A stretch of 53,844 nucleotides of DNA from JBBDWJ01 sp040902925 (GTDB taxonomy: Bacteria; Acidobacteriota; Terriglobia; Bryobacterales; UBA6623). Of this stretch, positions 45,101-53,730 are shown in pieces (positions within the stretch are counted from its first letter, which is position 1; every line of letters begins with the position of its first letter). Below the pieces are notes generated by a model. The model had not been told where the DNA came from and ran no database searches. It worked only from the letters and a program-made list of their open reading frames with translations. The stretch lies in contig JBBDWJ010000014.1 of NCBI GenBank assembly GCA_040902925.1, forward strand, positions 1 to 53,844, in the 5' to 3' direction. The position numbers and the translations under genes were made by a program.

Positions 45101-46609
45101 GATCAGCTTTCCGCGTTTGCGCTCCCAACCCATCCAAACCTGTTCGGAAGGATTGTACTGCCGAGCGCGGTGGAACAGGTAAAAACCGCCCTGGCCATCG
45201 CGCGCGTAGCGTTGATTCAGGCCCTCGATGCTAGCCACGCAAAGTTGCGCCAGCGAATCTTTTTCATCGAACTGCCGGGCCGCGTCGGGAGTATCGGTGA
45301 CCAGGCCGAACGCAAGGTTTGCTTGCCGGTTCGCGAGATAGCGTATCTCCAACTGTTCGACCATGTCCTCGACCTGCTTCTCATTGAGAAGCAGAGTCGG
45401 CACCACAACCAGCGTCGCGCACTCCGTCGGAATGCACTCGCTGAAGTCCATCTTAGGAAGCACTCGCGGCGCAAACAACGTCGTCACCAGCCGGTTCACG
45501 ATGCCCAGTGCGGCCTCGGTGGCTGGCAGCAGCAGCATCAACGCCGTGAGCCACAGCGGTTCCAGATTCGTCCCGCCACTGATGACCAGCAGAATCACCG
45601 CGATCGTCGTCAGTTCGATCGATCCGAGGTACCAGCCGGCCGGGCTCCTGAGAACCAATTGCCGAAGGCGGCTGCTCAGGGGCAGGCGGCAACCCAGTTC
45701 GCGCTGCAGTTGTGCGATTCCATCGTCAATCAGGTAATAGCCAACGTGGCTGCGGCGTTCGGTTGCACGCGGATCGGGCAGGGGATTCGCCTTGGCTTCC
45801 GCAGCCAGCGCCACCGCTTTCTCGGCGACGTTGGTCTCATGCCACTTCGAGCATCGCGCAAGGTCCGCGGCGGCGGAGCGGTAGCGGTCGCGCGTCGCGA
45901 AATCCATCCCCGCATAGGCGTTGCCGGGATCGAGCCGCAGAATCCGCTCGGTCTCGCTCAACGCTTCGACGTGCGATTTCCAGTCGGCCTGGTCGATCTC
46001 GCGGAGACTCGACACACAATTGCGAACCTGTTCCGGCGATGGCTCGACCGCCTCTGCGGCCTCTTCCCGGCCGCGGGCGGTGAGGCCCGCCAGACGTTCC
46101 AGGATTACGAACTGCAGCGCGGGTTTGAGCGCCCAAAGCTCGGAGGTTGTCCACGGACACTCCTGCTGGGCGGCGCTAAAGTATATAGTCAGCGATTGTT
46201 TGTCGACGACAAACGATACCGCCTCCAAGAAGGAACTGGCGGCGTCAATGCAGATCAGGTCGGTATCCGAGCCCCGCTTTCTTGCCTTTCGAGACTCCTT
46301 GAAGCCTCGTGACAGGTCCTTGGCCACGGCCCTCAGCAGACGGCCGTTTTCCAGTATCCACAACTGGGATTGATCCAGTTCTTGCTCGGCATGAGCCCGC
46401 GCGCGGATTTCTTGCAGCGTCTGATCCAGCACTTCCTTGGTGCGCCGCATGCGCTGGACAAGAACGCCGAAATCGGAGTTCTTCCAATGCGAGCGATCAC
46501 GCAACGCATGTTCGCGCGCTTGTGCGGGCGAAATCGCCGGCGGGGCCGGGGGCGCCGAGGGCAGAGGTTCGCCGGCGTGTACACGAGCGGGCTGAGTAGC
46601 CGAATCCAT
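42128..46609 (-). CDS. cyclic beta-1,2-glucan synthase-like protein (GT84 + GH189-like), lacking GH94
   Basis: The 1493-aa membrane protein follows the first two thirds of NdvB/ChvB/Cgs. A helical cytosolic N-terminus (about 1-325) is followed by membrane helices (about 331-380) and a GT84 glycosyltransferase domain (about 390-720, with VITLDSDTQLP, LLSHDLIEG and HRWIRGDWQ motifs). More membrane helices follow (about 730-890), then a glycoamylase-like/GH189 region (from about 910; HKVSPTNLGLILNARLAALE, LLNWYDSQTLAPL, STVDNGNLAG, MAHHQGMSLLA). It ends where full-length enzymes (about 2800 aa) continue into the GH94 phosphorylase domain that trims chain length. It should polymerise glucose from UDP-glucose and may cyclise it. 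ATG 46609 is chosen behind AAGGTG; a GTG start at 46621 is possible. Confidence 0.88.
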   Translation of the reverse strand: MDSATQPARVHAGEPLPSAPPAPPAISPAQAREHALRDRSHWKNSDFGVLVQRMRRTKEVLDQTLQEIRARAHAEQELDQSQLWILENGRLLRAVAKDLSRGFKESRKARKRGSDTDLICIDAASSFLEAVSFVVDKQSLTIYFSAAQQECPWTTSELWALKPALQFVILERLAGLTARGREEAAEAVEPSPEQVRNCVSSLREIDQADWKSHVEALSETERILRLDPGNAYAGMDFATRDRYRSAAADLARCSKWHETNVAEKAVALAAEAKANPLPDPRATERRSHVGYYLIDDGIAQLQRELGCRLPLSSRLRQLVLRSPAGWYLGSIELTTIAVILLVISGGTNLEPLWLTALMLLLPATEAALGIVNRLVTTLFAPRVLPKMDFSECIPTECATLVVVPTLLLNEKQVEDMVEQLEIRYLANRQANLAFGLVTDTPDAARQFDEKDSLAQLCVASIEGLNQRYARDGQGGFYLFHRARQYNPSEQVWMGWERKRGKLIELNRFLLGTADPFPVKAGDMDWLRRIRYVITLDSDTQLPKDAANRLIGTLAHPLNRPVVDPRTNTVTEGYGIIQPRVGISVHSATRSRLAAIFSGETGFDIYTRAVSETYQDLFGEGSFTGKGAYELETFETVLGQRFPTNALLSHDLIEGSYARSGLVSDIELIDDYPSHFSAYNRRKHRWIRGDWQIMRWTLPKVPDIDCRLIANPLSTISRWKIFDNLRRSLFDPSIFVLLLCGWLFLPGSPLFWTVAVLVLLLLPGYFELAVAALKTPFARKRTTLWRDTAEGFVTNQLHVFFFLAFLPHQTLVLLDAISRTMRRMFVTRQKMLEWETAAEAEVGARKRTPVDRYLDANIWVAVAIAVLLAVARPEALMVAGPVLLLWGLLKPMCEWLNGQPAGARRSPVKQDSAFLRDAALRTWRFFQDNSGPSENWLSPDSVQEDPALVGHKVSPTNLGLILNARLAALEMGYSTLPEALRGIAATMTTMQRLQRYHGHLLNWYDSQTLAPLPPFFISTVDNGNLAGCLWALKQGLLEFTKRSAIVSSVWRGIEDHIRLLQESATLEEVEAPEGERIAELQQMAGEWHRLPESRMAALGRVMEILAGLEVRLAGGRERPETIYWTREIIKRARAVREAARAMAPWLAPEFQAELRAASLELPAGFVDMPLDRIPAFAESFAALAQKRGASRELVNSVLASGSAVSALVEDANRLAADADQFVREMDFGLLFDRERKLLTVGYNVETRQLARSCYDLLASEARMAALVAVAKGDVPQESWFRLGRGHVLYQNESVLVSWTGTLFEYLMPLLWMRSFANTILDKSALAAVNAQRKAAHERGTPWGVSEAAYSLRDERGFYQYNAFGLPGLALRESRAVEGSAAWTAAPYASFLALSAEPAASVANLRLMQESGWNSTYGFYDSVEFDGPLASGRPVRTWMAHHQGMSLLAICNALHGSAFVRWFHAEPSVAAIELLLHERVPRSMVVEPVEDPIAA

Positions 46610-46636
46610 TTTTTCGATCACCTTGGTGGCGCTCGC

Positions 46637-48472
46637 TTACCGGTAACTGGAGGCCTGCAGTTCGAACATTTCGTTGTACCTGCCGCCTAGAGCCATGAGC
46701 TGATTGTGGGGCCCTCGTTCCGCGATCTTGCCGTTCTCGAGCACCAGAATCTGATCCGCCATGCGGACGGTCGAGAAGCGGTGCGAGATCAACAGAGCCA
46801 TCTTGCCGTCTGTTAACTCTGAAAAACGCCGGAAGACGTCGTACTCGGATCGCGCGTCCAGAGCGGCCGTCGGCTCGTCCAGCACCAGTACCTGCGCATC
46901 GCGTAAATAGGCGCGGGCCAGCGCCACTTTTTGCCACTCGCCTCCCGACAAATCCACGCCGCCCTCGAAGCGGCGGCCCAGCAACTGCTCATAGCCCCTC
47001 GGCAACCGGTCGATCACCTCGGCCGCGCGGCTCTTGCGTGCCGCGAGTTCAATGCTCTGGCTGTCGGCCTCGATTTCGATTCGGCCTACGGCGATGTTCT
47101 CGGAGGCCGTCATTTCGTAGCGCATGAAGTCCTGGAAGATGACGCCGATCTGTTGGCAAAGATCCTCGATGTCGTATTCGCGCAGATCCACTCCGTCAAG
47201 AAGAACGCGGCCTGCCGTTGGATCATAAAGCCGGGTGAGTAGTTTCACGATTGTGGTCTTGCCCTGGCCGTTCTCGCCGATCAAGGCCATGCGCTCCCCG
47301 CGCTCCAGCCGGAAGTCGAGACCATCCAGAATCAATCGCGAATTTCCCGGGTAGGCAAACGACACATTTTCGAACTCAAAGCCCTGGCGGATCGGGCGTG
47401 GAGCGGGCAGTGCTCCTGGTTTGGATGCGATCCGGGGCTCGACGGCGAAAAAGTCCACCAGATCGGTCAGAAATAGCGCCTGGTCGGCAATGCTCGAGAG
47501 CAGCGAGAAAATCCCCTGGATGTTGCTGCTCGCGCCGGCTATCGAGCCGGCAAGCAAGGTCATGTCTCCGATGCTGATTTCTCCCTGGACCGTGCGGTAA
47601 ATGACCCAGGCGTAACAACCGTAGTAGCCCAGGATCGTCAGCATCGACAAAGCCGTGCTGGCCATCAAACGCCTTTTGGCCAGGGCGATGTTCTGGTCAA
47701 AAATGTCATCCGATAGCTGTTTGTACCGCCCGGTCAGATGCGCGCTCAGCCCAAACAGCTTCAGCTCTTTGGCGCTTTCCCTGCTGGCTCCCAACACCCG
47801 GAGATAGTCCAACTGGCGGCGCGCCGGCGTTTGCCGGAAGTTCAGCGAGTAACCCAGGAAGGCGAAATGGCTCTCGCCAAGGAAAGCCGGCAGTACGCAG
47901 GCGATCAGAATCAGCAGCAGCCATGGCGAATAGATCAGAATTGCCGCCGCCAGGCCTACCGTGGTTACGCCTTGCTGCAACAGGCGCCCGATGGCCTGAA
48001 TCATGCCCAGCCGATCCGTCGCCTGAACGCGCGCCCGCTCCAGCTTGTCGTAAAAAACCGGATCCTCGTAGGACGCCAGATCCAGGCGGGATGCATGCGC
48101 CATGATCTTGACGCTCAGGTGGCGGGTAAACTTGTCAGCCAGGACGCTGTCAACGTAGTCGACGCCACGCGCGAGCAAGGCCCCGCCGCCGGCCAGAGCG
48201 AACTCCAGGCCGACCCACCACCACAGTTGCTGGGGGACCGGCTGGCTGTTGGCGGCGACTGCGACGACAATATCGATGATCTGCTTTCCCACGGCCAGGG
48301 CGGCCACGGGTATCAGCGCCCCGACGCAGCGCAAGGCAAGGTTCGCAGTTACGGCTCCCCGGCCGGCTTCCCATAGGATTGCCAGCACCGGGGGCACATT
48401 GCGGAGCGCACGAAGACGGTTCCGCCAACCGCCCCAGAACGACTCCGGGCGAGCGATGGGCTCGTTCGACAT
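46637..48472 (-). CDS. ABC-type exporter (fused membrane and ATPase domains)
   Basis: The 611-aa protein has an exporter membrane domain (about 25-340, six helices) and an ATPase domain: Walker A GENGQGKTT, signature LSGGEWQK, Walker B VLVLDEPTAALD and H-loop ISHRFS. The Walker A residue Gln in place of the usual Ala/Ser and Trp in the signature are slightly unusual. It starts the operon and ends 27 bp before the glucan synthase start, an arrangement parallel to the NdvA/NdvB (ChvA/ChvB) pairing in which an ABC exporter secretes beta-1,2-glucan. A role in exporting the glucan made by its neighbour is therefore likely but inferred from context; heterologous exporters of peptides or lipids look similar. 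Confidence 0.88.
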   Translation of the reverse strand: MSNEPIARPESFWGGWRNRLRALRNVPPVLAILWEAGRGAVTANLALRCVGALIPVAALAVGKQIIDIVVAVAANSQPVPQQLWWWVGLEFALAGGGALLARGVDYVDSVLADKFTRHLSVKIMAHASRLDLASYEDPVFYDKLERARVQATDRLGMIQAIGRLLQQGVTTVGLAAAILIYSPWLLLILIACVLPAFLGESHFAFLGYSLNFRQTPARRQLDYLRVLGASRESAKELKLFGLSAHLTGRYKQLSDDIFDQNIALAKRRLMASTALSMLTILGYYGCYAWVIYRTVQGEISIGDMTLLAGSIAGASSNIQGIFSLLSSIADQALFLTDLVDFFAVEPRIASKPGALPAPRPIRQGFEFENVSFAYPGNSRLILDGLDFRLERGERMALIGENGQGKTTIVKLLTRLYDPTAGRVLLDGVDLREYDIEDLCQQIGVIFQDFMRYEMTASENIAVGRIEIEADSQSIELAARKSRAAEVIDRLPRGYEQLLGRRFEGGVDLSGGEWQKVALARAYLRDAQVLVLDEPTAALDARSEYDVFRRFSELTDGKMALLISHRFSTVRMADQILVLENGKIAERGPHNQLMALGGRYNEMFELQASSYR

Positions 48473-49113
48473 AATCTTAAAGAGACGAGAAACGTAGGCC
48501 GGCGTGGGCGTAACCGGTCAGCGACGTTCGAGCACCCGTGTGCAGATGATTATAAGTCGGTTCGCTGCAGCAGAGCGAACGTCACGCCGCCAAAAAACAG
48601 GGGGGGCGCCATCACGAAAAGTGGAAACGCGACAACCGCCCATGCAGCCTGCAAGGCGGCCGGCGAAATCTCGGGGATCAGCAAACTAAGCGAAAGCAGC
48701 GACAGTAGCCATTTCAGCATTTTCAGATGACCTCGAGAGGATGAGTTTCCCCACCGGGGGTGCGCGAGAAGATATGCATTTAGTATGCCACGGCTAAACC
48801 ACTGATTGGTGGTGCTGTAATATAAATTATATAGCATTTTGAATCAACGAGATACAGACCGGCCACAGCGACTGAACGGTCTGTTTCGTCACGGCACCGT
48901 TACCGAGTTACCTGGTAAAGACTACCGCCCCGGCAGAAATTGGATGGCGCGGAGACGCCTCATCGTTCGCGGGAAGACAGCCCGTCAGACCACTGCACCA
49001 CGGTGCTTCTCTCCGAGTTATATCTAGAGCCCGGTAAGCGTTTCTCGAGCCTGGCACTCGCCTCGTTGTCAGCGAACGGCCTAGGGACACCGGTAGCGGT
49101 GGCCGCTCAGCCG
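48473..49113. other. 641-bp intergenic region with AT-rich promoter-like site
   Basis: It separates the ABC exporter from the exported protein at 49114-50139, both on the minus strand. A strikingly AT-rich patch at 48818-48840 contains TATAAT on the minus strand (48826-48831) and a nearby small hairpin ACCAC-6-GTGGT (48798-48813). This could be a promoter for the 56-aa gene and perhaps the exporter operon, although no -35 box at normal spacing is seen. A possible small gene is listed separately; 48841-49113 shows nothing recognisable. Confidence 0.35.
48550..48720 (-). CDS. possible 56-aa membrane peptide
   Basis: The frame from ATG 48720 encodes 56 residues with two hydrophobic stretches (LKWLLSLLSLSLLIPEI and AWAVVAFPLFVMAPPLFFGGVTFALL). 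GAGGT stands about 10 nt upstream and an AT-rich promoter-like patch lies at 48826-48831. The frame is open further upstream (to 48837), but those residues are not hydrophobic and lack a ribosome binding site. Composition and position are the only evidence; it could be chance. Confidence 0.4.
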   Translation of the reverse strand: MLKWLLSLLSLSLLIPEISPAALQAAWAVVAFPLFVMAPPLFFGGVTFALLQRTDL

Positions 49114-50139
49114 TCACTCGAAGCGGAAGCCGGGCCTGAGCTTGCAGCGATACAGCTTGGTCTGATCGGGTGAGAATTCGACCGAGCAATTTGCCCACGA
49201 CAGAATCAGCTTCGGGCCCAGCGGAAAAACAATATCCAGGCCGTTCATCTCGGCTTCGATGCTTGGGCCCTGCGCCCCGGGCGGCAAGGTGAAATTCATG
49301 GACGCGCCGAAAATGACCGGATAGGAATGCCTCACCATGTCACTCACCATGCTGTCCGTTACTTCCGCCTCCACCAAGTAGCTCACGGTGTCGGACCAAT
49401 TGCGAACGCGCACGTTCAATGTGCGGCCGTTGTCGGATAGCTCGTCCTGCTCCACCTCGGAGAACGGACAGGGCCCGGCGATGCACGACACCCTGGCCCG
49501 CCCGAAAGTGTTGCCGTCTCCGGCGTCGAGCGTCACCGAAGCGACCGCCGCCTTCCACTTCCCATCAGGGGAACAGGGCGGCTTCTTGTCGCACGGAATG
49601 TTGCCCGTGTTCACGACGTCGAATGACTTCACGGCGCCGCCCACGTTGACGGTTGTCGTGTTCTTGACGCCGTACCGGACGCGTACGTTGCTGATCGTGT
49701 GTTTCGGTTCCTCTGGCTGCTTCTCGTCCGCGGGGTCCTTGGGCGTTATCCTGACGACATGGATTTTCTCTTCGGCGGGTTCGCTGAATTCAACGGGCTC
49801 GTAGTCAGGATGCCGGAAGCTAAGAGTAACGTCGTCGCCTGGGAACAGCGGCGGATCGAGGCGGAGCTGAAAGAAGCCTGAGCCATCGGAAGTGGTTTCC
49901 GCGGTCGCCGTGCCGGTGGTCGCCGTAACCACGGCGTAGGGCACGGGCAACTGTTCTCGCGCGTCGGCGCCCTCCCGGACGATGGTGCCGGTAACCACCG
50001 AGACGCGTTCGGTTCGCAGCAGCCTGGCGCCCGCCACGGCTGCAAGAATCGCCGCCGTCACGGCCGCCACTGCTACGATCTTCCGCCGGCTCCACGAACT
50101 TGGCGGCGCCAACGGGCTATGCTGTCCTGAGTCCGCCAT
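49114..50139 (-). CDS. membrane-anchored protein with carboxypeptidase-regulatory-like domain
   Basis: The 341-aa protein has an N-terminal cytoplasmic tail of about 20 residues and one membrane anchor (KIVAVAAVTAAILAAVAGARLL). A carboxypeptidase-regulatory-like or transthyretin-like beta-sandwich follows (about 45-130; VTGTIVREGADAREQLPVPYAVVTATTG, FFQLRLDPPLFPGDDVTLSF). The remaining 200 residues hold cysteine pairs (PCDKKPPC, CIAGPCPF) and no catalytic motif I recognise. It probably projects into the periplasm. The start at ATG 50139 is preferred over an earlier in-frame ATG (50214), which would overlap the divergent glucanase gene; GGAG is 11 nt upstream. Function unknown. Confidence 0.7.
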   Translation of the reverse strand: MADSGQHSPLAPPSSWSRRKIVAVAAVTAAILAAVAGARLLRTERVSVVTGTIVREGADAREQLPVPYAVVTATTGTATAETTSDGSGFFQLRLDPPLFPGDDVTLSFRHPDYEPVEFSEPAEEKIHVVRITPKDPADEKQPEEPKHTISNVRVRYGVKNTTTVNVGGAVKSFDVVNTGNIPCDKKPPCSPDGKWKAAVASVTLDAGDGNTFGRARVSCIAGPCPFSEVEQDELSDNGRTLNVRVRNWSDTVSYLVEAEVTDSMVSDMVRHSYPVIFGASMNFTLPPGAQGPSIEAEMNGLDIVFPLGPKLILSWANCSVEFSPDQTKLYRCKLRPGFRFE

Positions 50140-50201
50140 CTGGCACAATACTCCACAGTCGTCTATATCTATAGCTGTATCTGCTGATCGGTGCTCGAAC
50201 C

Positions 50202-51548
50202 ATGCACACTCCATTATCGCGCCGCAGGGCCCTAGCCTCGATGTTCGGGGCGGCGGCCGGCGTTTACTCGGCCCAGTCGGCGGAGCAAGGGTTGCCGTCG
50301 GCGTTCCCCGCCTCGGGTAAACTGGATGATTTCTACGACTCGCAACAGCCGCTGACCGCGGAGGACGACGCTTTTCTGGACGAGCTGGAGAGAGCGAATC
50401 TGCTCTACTTCCTCGAACAGGCCCATCCGCAGACCGGGCTCGTCAAAGACCGCCACAATGTACTCAAGCCCGACGACTACAAGGTCGCCAGCATCGCCGC
50501 TACCGGCTTTGGTTTGACGGCGCTCTGCATCGCTCATGAACGCAAGATTCTGAGTTTTGCCGACGCGACTGAGCGCGTCATCACTACCCTGCGTTTCCTG
50601 TCGGCGACCATGCCGAGCCACCGCGGCTTCTTCTACCACTGGGCCGACTACGGCACCGGCGAGCGCATCTGGGACGCCGAAGTCTCGTCGATCGACACCG
50701 CCATCCTGCTCTGTGGCGTTCTGACTTGCCGGCAGCATTTCCGGCATCGCGAAGTCCGCAGGCTGGCGACCGAGATCTTCGATCGCGTCGATTGGAAATG
50801 GCTCTCCGAGGATACCTCGTTGTTGCCTCACGGCTGGACGCCGGAGCTCGGCTTTCTACGCCACCGCTGGGACTTTTACAGCGAGCTGATGATGATGTAC
50901 CTTTTGGGACTGGGGTCGTCCACTCACCCGCTGCCGGTACAAGCCTGGAATGCCTGGAAGCGGACCACGTTCGAGTACGACGGTTTACGGTATGTCGGTT
51001 CGTACGCTCCTTTGTTTGTGCATCAATATTCCCAGGCCTGGTTTGATTTCCGGGGCAAACGGGACCGCTACGCGGACTACTTTCAGAACTCGATTATCGC
51101 CACCGAAGTGCACCGCCGTTTCTGTCTGGAGCTAGCGGACCAGTTCCCCTACTACAGCAACGATCTGTGGGGCATCACGGCCTCGGACTCGAAAAACGGG
51201 TACGTAGTGTGGGGCGGCCCGCCCGAGATGGGGCCCATCGATGGAACCGTTGTGCCGAGCGCTGCCGCAGGGTCGCTGCCCTTTCTGCCGCGAGAGACCC
51301 TGCGCGTTCTCAAGTACATCAAAGCACAATACGGCGACCATGCCTGGTGCCGCTACGGATTCATCAACGCCTTCAACCCGATGACAAGCTGGTTCGACAG
51401 CGATGTCATTGGCATCGACACGGGAATCACGATGCTGATGGCCGAGAACCTGCGCACCGGCCACGTCTGGAAGACGTTCATGAAGAACCCCGAGGTGCAG
51501 CGTGCTTTGAGTCGGGCCGGATTCGAGAGCACCGGGCGCTATCCCTGA
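50202..51548 (+). CDS. exported GH144/PF10091-type glucanase (endo-beta-1,2-glucanase-like)
   Basis: The 448-aa protein has a Tat-like leader (LSRRRALASMFGAAAGVYSAQSA) and an (alpha/alpha)6-type domain. Features of the PF10091 glycoamylase-like family are visible: NLLYFLEQAHPQTGLVKDR, YKVASIAATGFGLTALCIA, GFFYHWADYGTGERIWDAEVSSIDTA, YAPLFVHQYSQAWFDFRG, and DSDVIGIDTGITMLMAEN. The family includes GH144 endo-beta-1,2-glucanases such as the one from Chitinophaga pinensis. With a beta-1,2-glucan synthase-like gene 3.6 kb away, hydrolysis of beta-1,2-glucan is a reasonable prediction, not shown here. The gene diverges from the anchored protein at 49114-50139. Confidence 0.83.
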   Translation: MHTPLSRRRALASMFGAAAGVYSAQSAEQGLPSAFPASGKLDDFYDSQQPLTAEDDAFLDELERANLLYFLEQAHPQTGLVKDRHNVLKPDDYKVASIAATGFGLTALCIAHERKILSFADATERVITTLRFLSATMPSHRGFFYHWADYGTGERIWDAEVSSIDTAILLCGVLTCRQHFRHREVRRLATEIFDRVDWKWLSEDTSLLPHGWTPELGFLRHRWDFYSELMMMYLLGLGSSTHPLPVQAWNAWKRTTFEYDGLRYVGSYAPLFVHQYSQAWFDFRGKRDRYADYFQNSIIATEVHRRFCLELADQFPYYSNDLWGITASDSKNGYVVWGGPPEMGPIDGTVVPSAAAGSLPFLPRETLRVLKYIKAQYGDHAWCRYGFINAFNPMTSWFDSDVIGIDTGITMLMAENLRTGHVWKTFMKNPEVQRALSRAGFESTGRYP

Positions 51549-51592
51549 TACCCGTAAGGCCGCAGACGGCCAAAGCTCTCGGTTACCCGCAG

Positions 51593-53470
51593 CTACGGCA
51601 GCGCGAAGGCGACGAGCTTGCCGCTGAACGTCGAATCGTATTTGTTGCCGCCGCCCGCTGCGATCACCACGAACTGCTTGCCGGTTTTGGATCCCTGGTA
51701 GGTTACCGGCGTCGCCATGCCGCTGGCCGGTAGTCTTGTGACCCACAACTCGACTCCCGTGTCTTTGTCGAAGGCCCGGAACTTGCCGTCGTTTGTCGCG
51801 CCGATGAAAACCAGGCCTCCGGCTGTGGCGATGGGGCCTCCGAGGTTTGGCGCTCCCGTTGGCGGGACGCCCTTTTTGGTCAGCTCGTCGAACTCGCCCA
51901 AGGTGACGCGCCAGCGGAACGCGCCGCTGTTGAGATCGATGGCGGTCAAGGTTCCCCAGGGTGGTTTTTGACAGGGGTAGCGGTTGGAGTCCCAGAAGAA
52001 TTCGAACTTGGCGCTGCGCAGCGCGTACGCCAGCTCGGAATCTTCGGGGCGCTCGACAATGCGGAACAAGCCGCCGACATCCATCGAGTTGATGAACAGC
52101 ACGCCGCCGGCGGGATCGAACGCGGCGCCGCCCCAATTGGCTCCTCCGTTCAAGCCCGGGAACAGCACCGTGGGCTTGCCGGTGATCGGAGGAAACAATT
52201 CGGCGGGGAAGACCGCGTCTTCCGTCATCGCGAGACACTCCGCGCGCGACTCGGGCGTGACATCGGTGATTTCTTCGGCGCGCATCGACTGCCGCGCGAA
52301 GGGCGCAGGTCGCACCGGAAACGGCTGCGTCGGCCAGGATTGCTCGCCTGGCGTCGCTACCTTGGGCGCCGGGCGCTCCTCAACCTCGAACAACGGCTCG
52401 CCGGTGAGGCGATGTAGCACGAACACGAACCCCTGCTTGGTGACTTGCGCCACGGCAGGCACTTCTTTGCCTTGGCGTTGAACCGTCGCGAGAACCGGCT
52501 GCGCGGGCAGGTCGTAGTCCCACAGATCGTGATGGACCGTTTGGAAATGCCACTTGCGCTCGCCCGTTTTGCAATCCAGGGCGACGATGCTGTCGCTGAA
52601 CAGGTTGGCCCCTTTGCGGTCCCCGCCGTAAAAGTCGTTCGACGCCGAGGTCAGCGGCACGAAGACGAGGTTGTTTTCGACGTCGACGCTCATCGCCGAC
52701 CAGGCGTTGACCCCGCCGCGGCCTTTCCAGGATCCGCCTTCCCAGGTGTCGTGCCCGAATTCGCCCGGATGGGGCACGGTGTGAAAGCGCCACAGCGCTT
52801 TACCGGTTGCGGCATCGAAGCCGCGAATATCGCCGCTGGGGCCGCGCGGCCTGCCGTCGCTGACCCATCCGCCGACCACTACCGTGCCGCCGCACACGGC
52901 CACGGGCGAGGTCAGGCCGTATCTGCCGTCCGGGAAATCGGCGAGTATGTCCGTGGCCAGGTCAAGCACGCCGTTCTTCGCAAACGACGTATCGAGCGCT
53001 CCGGTCGCGGCGTTGATGGAAAACAGGCGGCCGTTTTGATCTCCCAGGAAGATACGTTTGCGATCGCCATCCTTCCAAAGCGTGACGCCGCGGTTGATGA
53101 AGAGATTCAGCCGCAGCGTGCGGTCAATTTTGGGATCGAAGTCCCACAGCTTCTTGCCCGTTTCGGGATCGAGCGCGAACAGGTGCGCGAACGGCGAGGT
53201 CACGTACATCACGCCGTCTACGACAATCGGCGTCGCCTCGAAGGCGGAGCGTGTCGGGTATTCCTTGCCGTTGCTGAGCTCTTCGGTGTCGAAGGTCCAG
53301 GCGACCTGGAGCCGCTTGACGTTTCTTTTGTTGATCTGGTCGAGCGTGGAGTATTTCAAGCCGCCCGCGTCGCCGCCATAGTGCGGCCACTCTTGCGACG
53401 GACTGGGCAGGGCGAGCCAAGTGAGAAGGCTGGCGGCCAGGGCGGCTTGTTGGAAGCGGGTTGAGGTCAT
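51593..53470 (-). CDS. PQQ-dependent dehydrogenase, glucose/quinate-dehydrogenase type
   Basis: The 625-aa protein has a signal peptide (LAASLLTWLALPSPSQ) and an eight-bladed propeller. The motifs are those of the membrane glucose dehydrogenase branch, not the methanol branch: SAFEATPIVVDGVMYV, INRGVTLW, FVPLTSASNDFYGGDR and HFQTVHHDLWDYDLPAQPVL (D318 as catalytic base candidate). It lacks the N-terminal five-helix membrane domain of Gcd, so it is soluble in the periplasm or loosely attached. No cytochrome gene is adjacent, unlike the enzyme at 15504-17123. Sugar or polyol oxidation is likely. ATG 53470 is chosen because the signal peptide starts there; the frame runs on upstream for 68 codons of non-protein-like sequence. 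Confidence 0.9.
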   Translation of the reverse strand: MTSTRFQQAALAASLLTWLALPSPSQEWPHYGGDAGGLKYSTLDQINKRNVKRLQVAWTFDTEELSNGKEYPTRSAFEATPIVVDGVMYVTSPFAHLFALDPETGKKLWDFDPKIDRTLRLNLFINRGVTLWKDGDRKRIFLGDQNGRLFSINAATGALDTSFAKNGVLDLATDILADFPDGRYGLTSPVAVCGGTVVVGGWVSDGRPRGPSGDIRGFDAATGKALWRFHTVPHPGEFGHDTWEGGSWKGRGGVNAWSAMSVDVENNLVFVPLTSASNDFYGGDRKGANLFSDSIVALDCKTGERKWHFQTVHHDLWDYDLPAQPVLATVQRQGKEVPAVAQVTKQGFVFVLHRLTGEPLFEVEERPAPKVATPGEQSWPTQPFPVRPAPFARQSMRAEEITDVTPESRAECLAMTEDAVFPAELFPPITGKPTVLFPGLNGGANWGGAAFDPAGGVLFINSMDVGGLFRIVERPEDSELAYALRSAKFEFFWDSNRYPCQKPPWGTLTAIDLNSGAFRWRVTLGEFDELTKKGVPPTGAPNLGGPIATAGGLVFIGATNDGKFRAFDKDTGVELWVTRLPASGMATPVTYQGSKTGKQFVVIAAGGGNKYDSTFSGKLVAFALP

Positions 53471-53730
53471 GGCGTTTCTTCCGAAGCTGTGAGGGGTGTT
53501 TCGTCTTTTGTTCTCCTGTGGAAGGAGTGTTATCTGTTTTTTATTTCGGTAGATACGTAAGCTCGTCCCGCGATTGGGATTTGGGTTCGTTTGTACAGTT
53601 TTTATTTTGCTGGCCGACGCGGCGTGGACCGAACGGCGGCGCCATCCCACCGATAGTGTAGCTTGGGGCTCCAAATGCGTTTTCGGTCCTTCTGTCGCCC
53701 TTCCAGGGCTAGATACAGGGGGGCCGATAA

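Noticed and set aside
45170..46312. 380-codon plus-strand frame opposite the glucan synthase
   Set aside because: Antisense shadow; no ribosome binding site and the opposite strand is clearly coding.
51549..51592. terminator between the convergent glucanase and PQQ dehydrogenase genes
   Set aside because: Only a 4-bp GGCC/GGCC pairing is present without a T-run, too weak to call.
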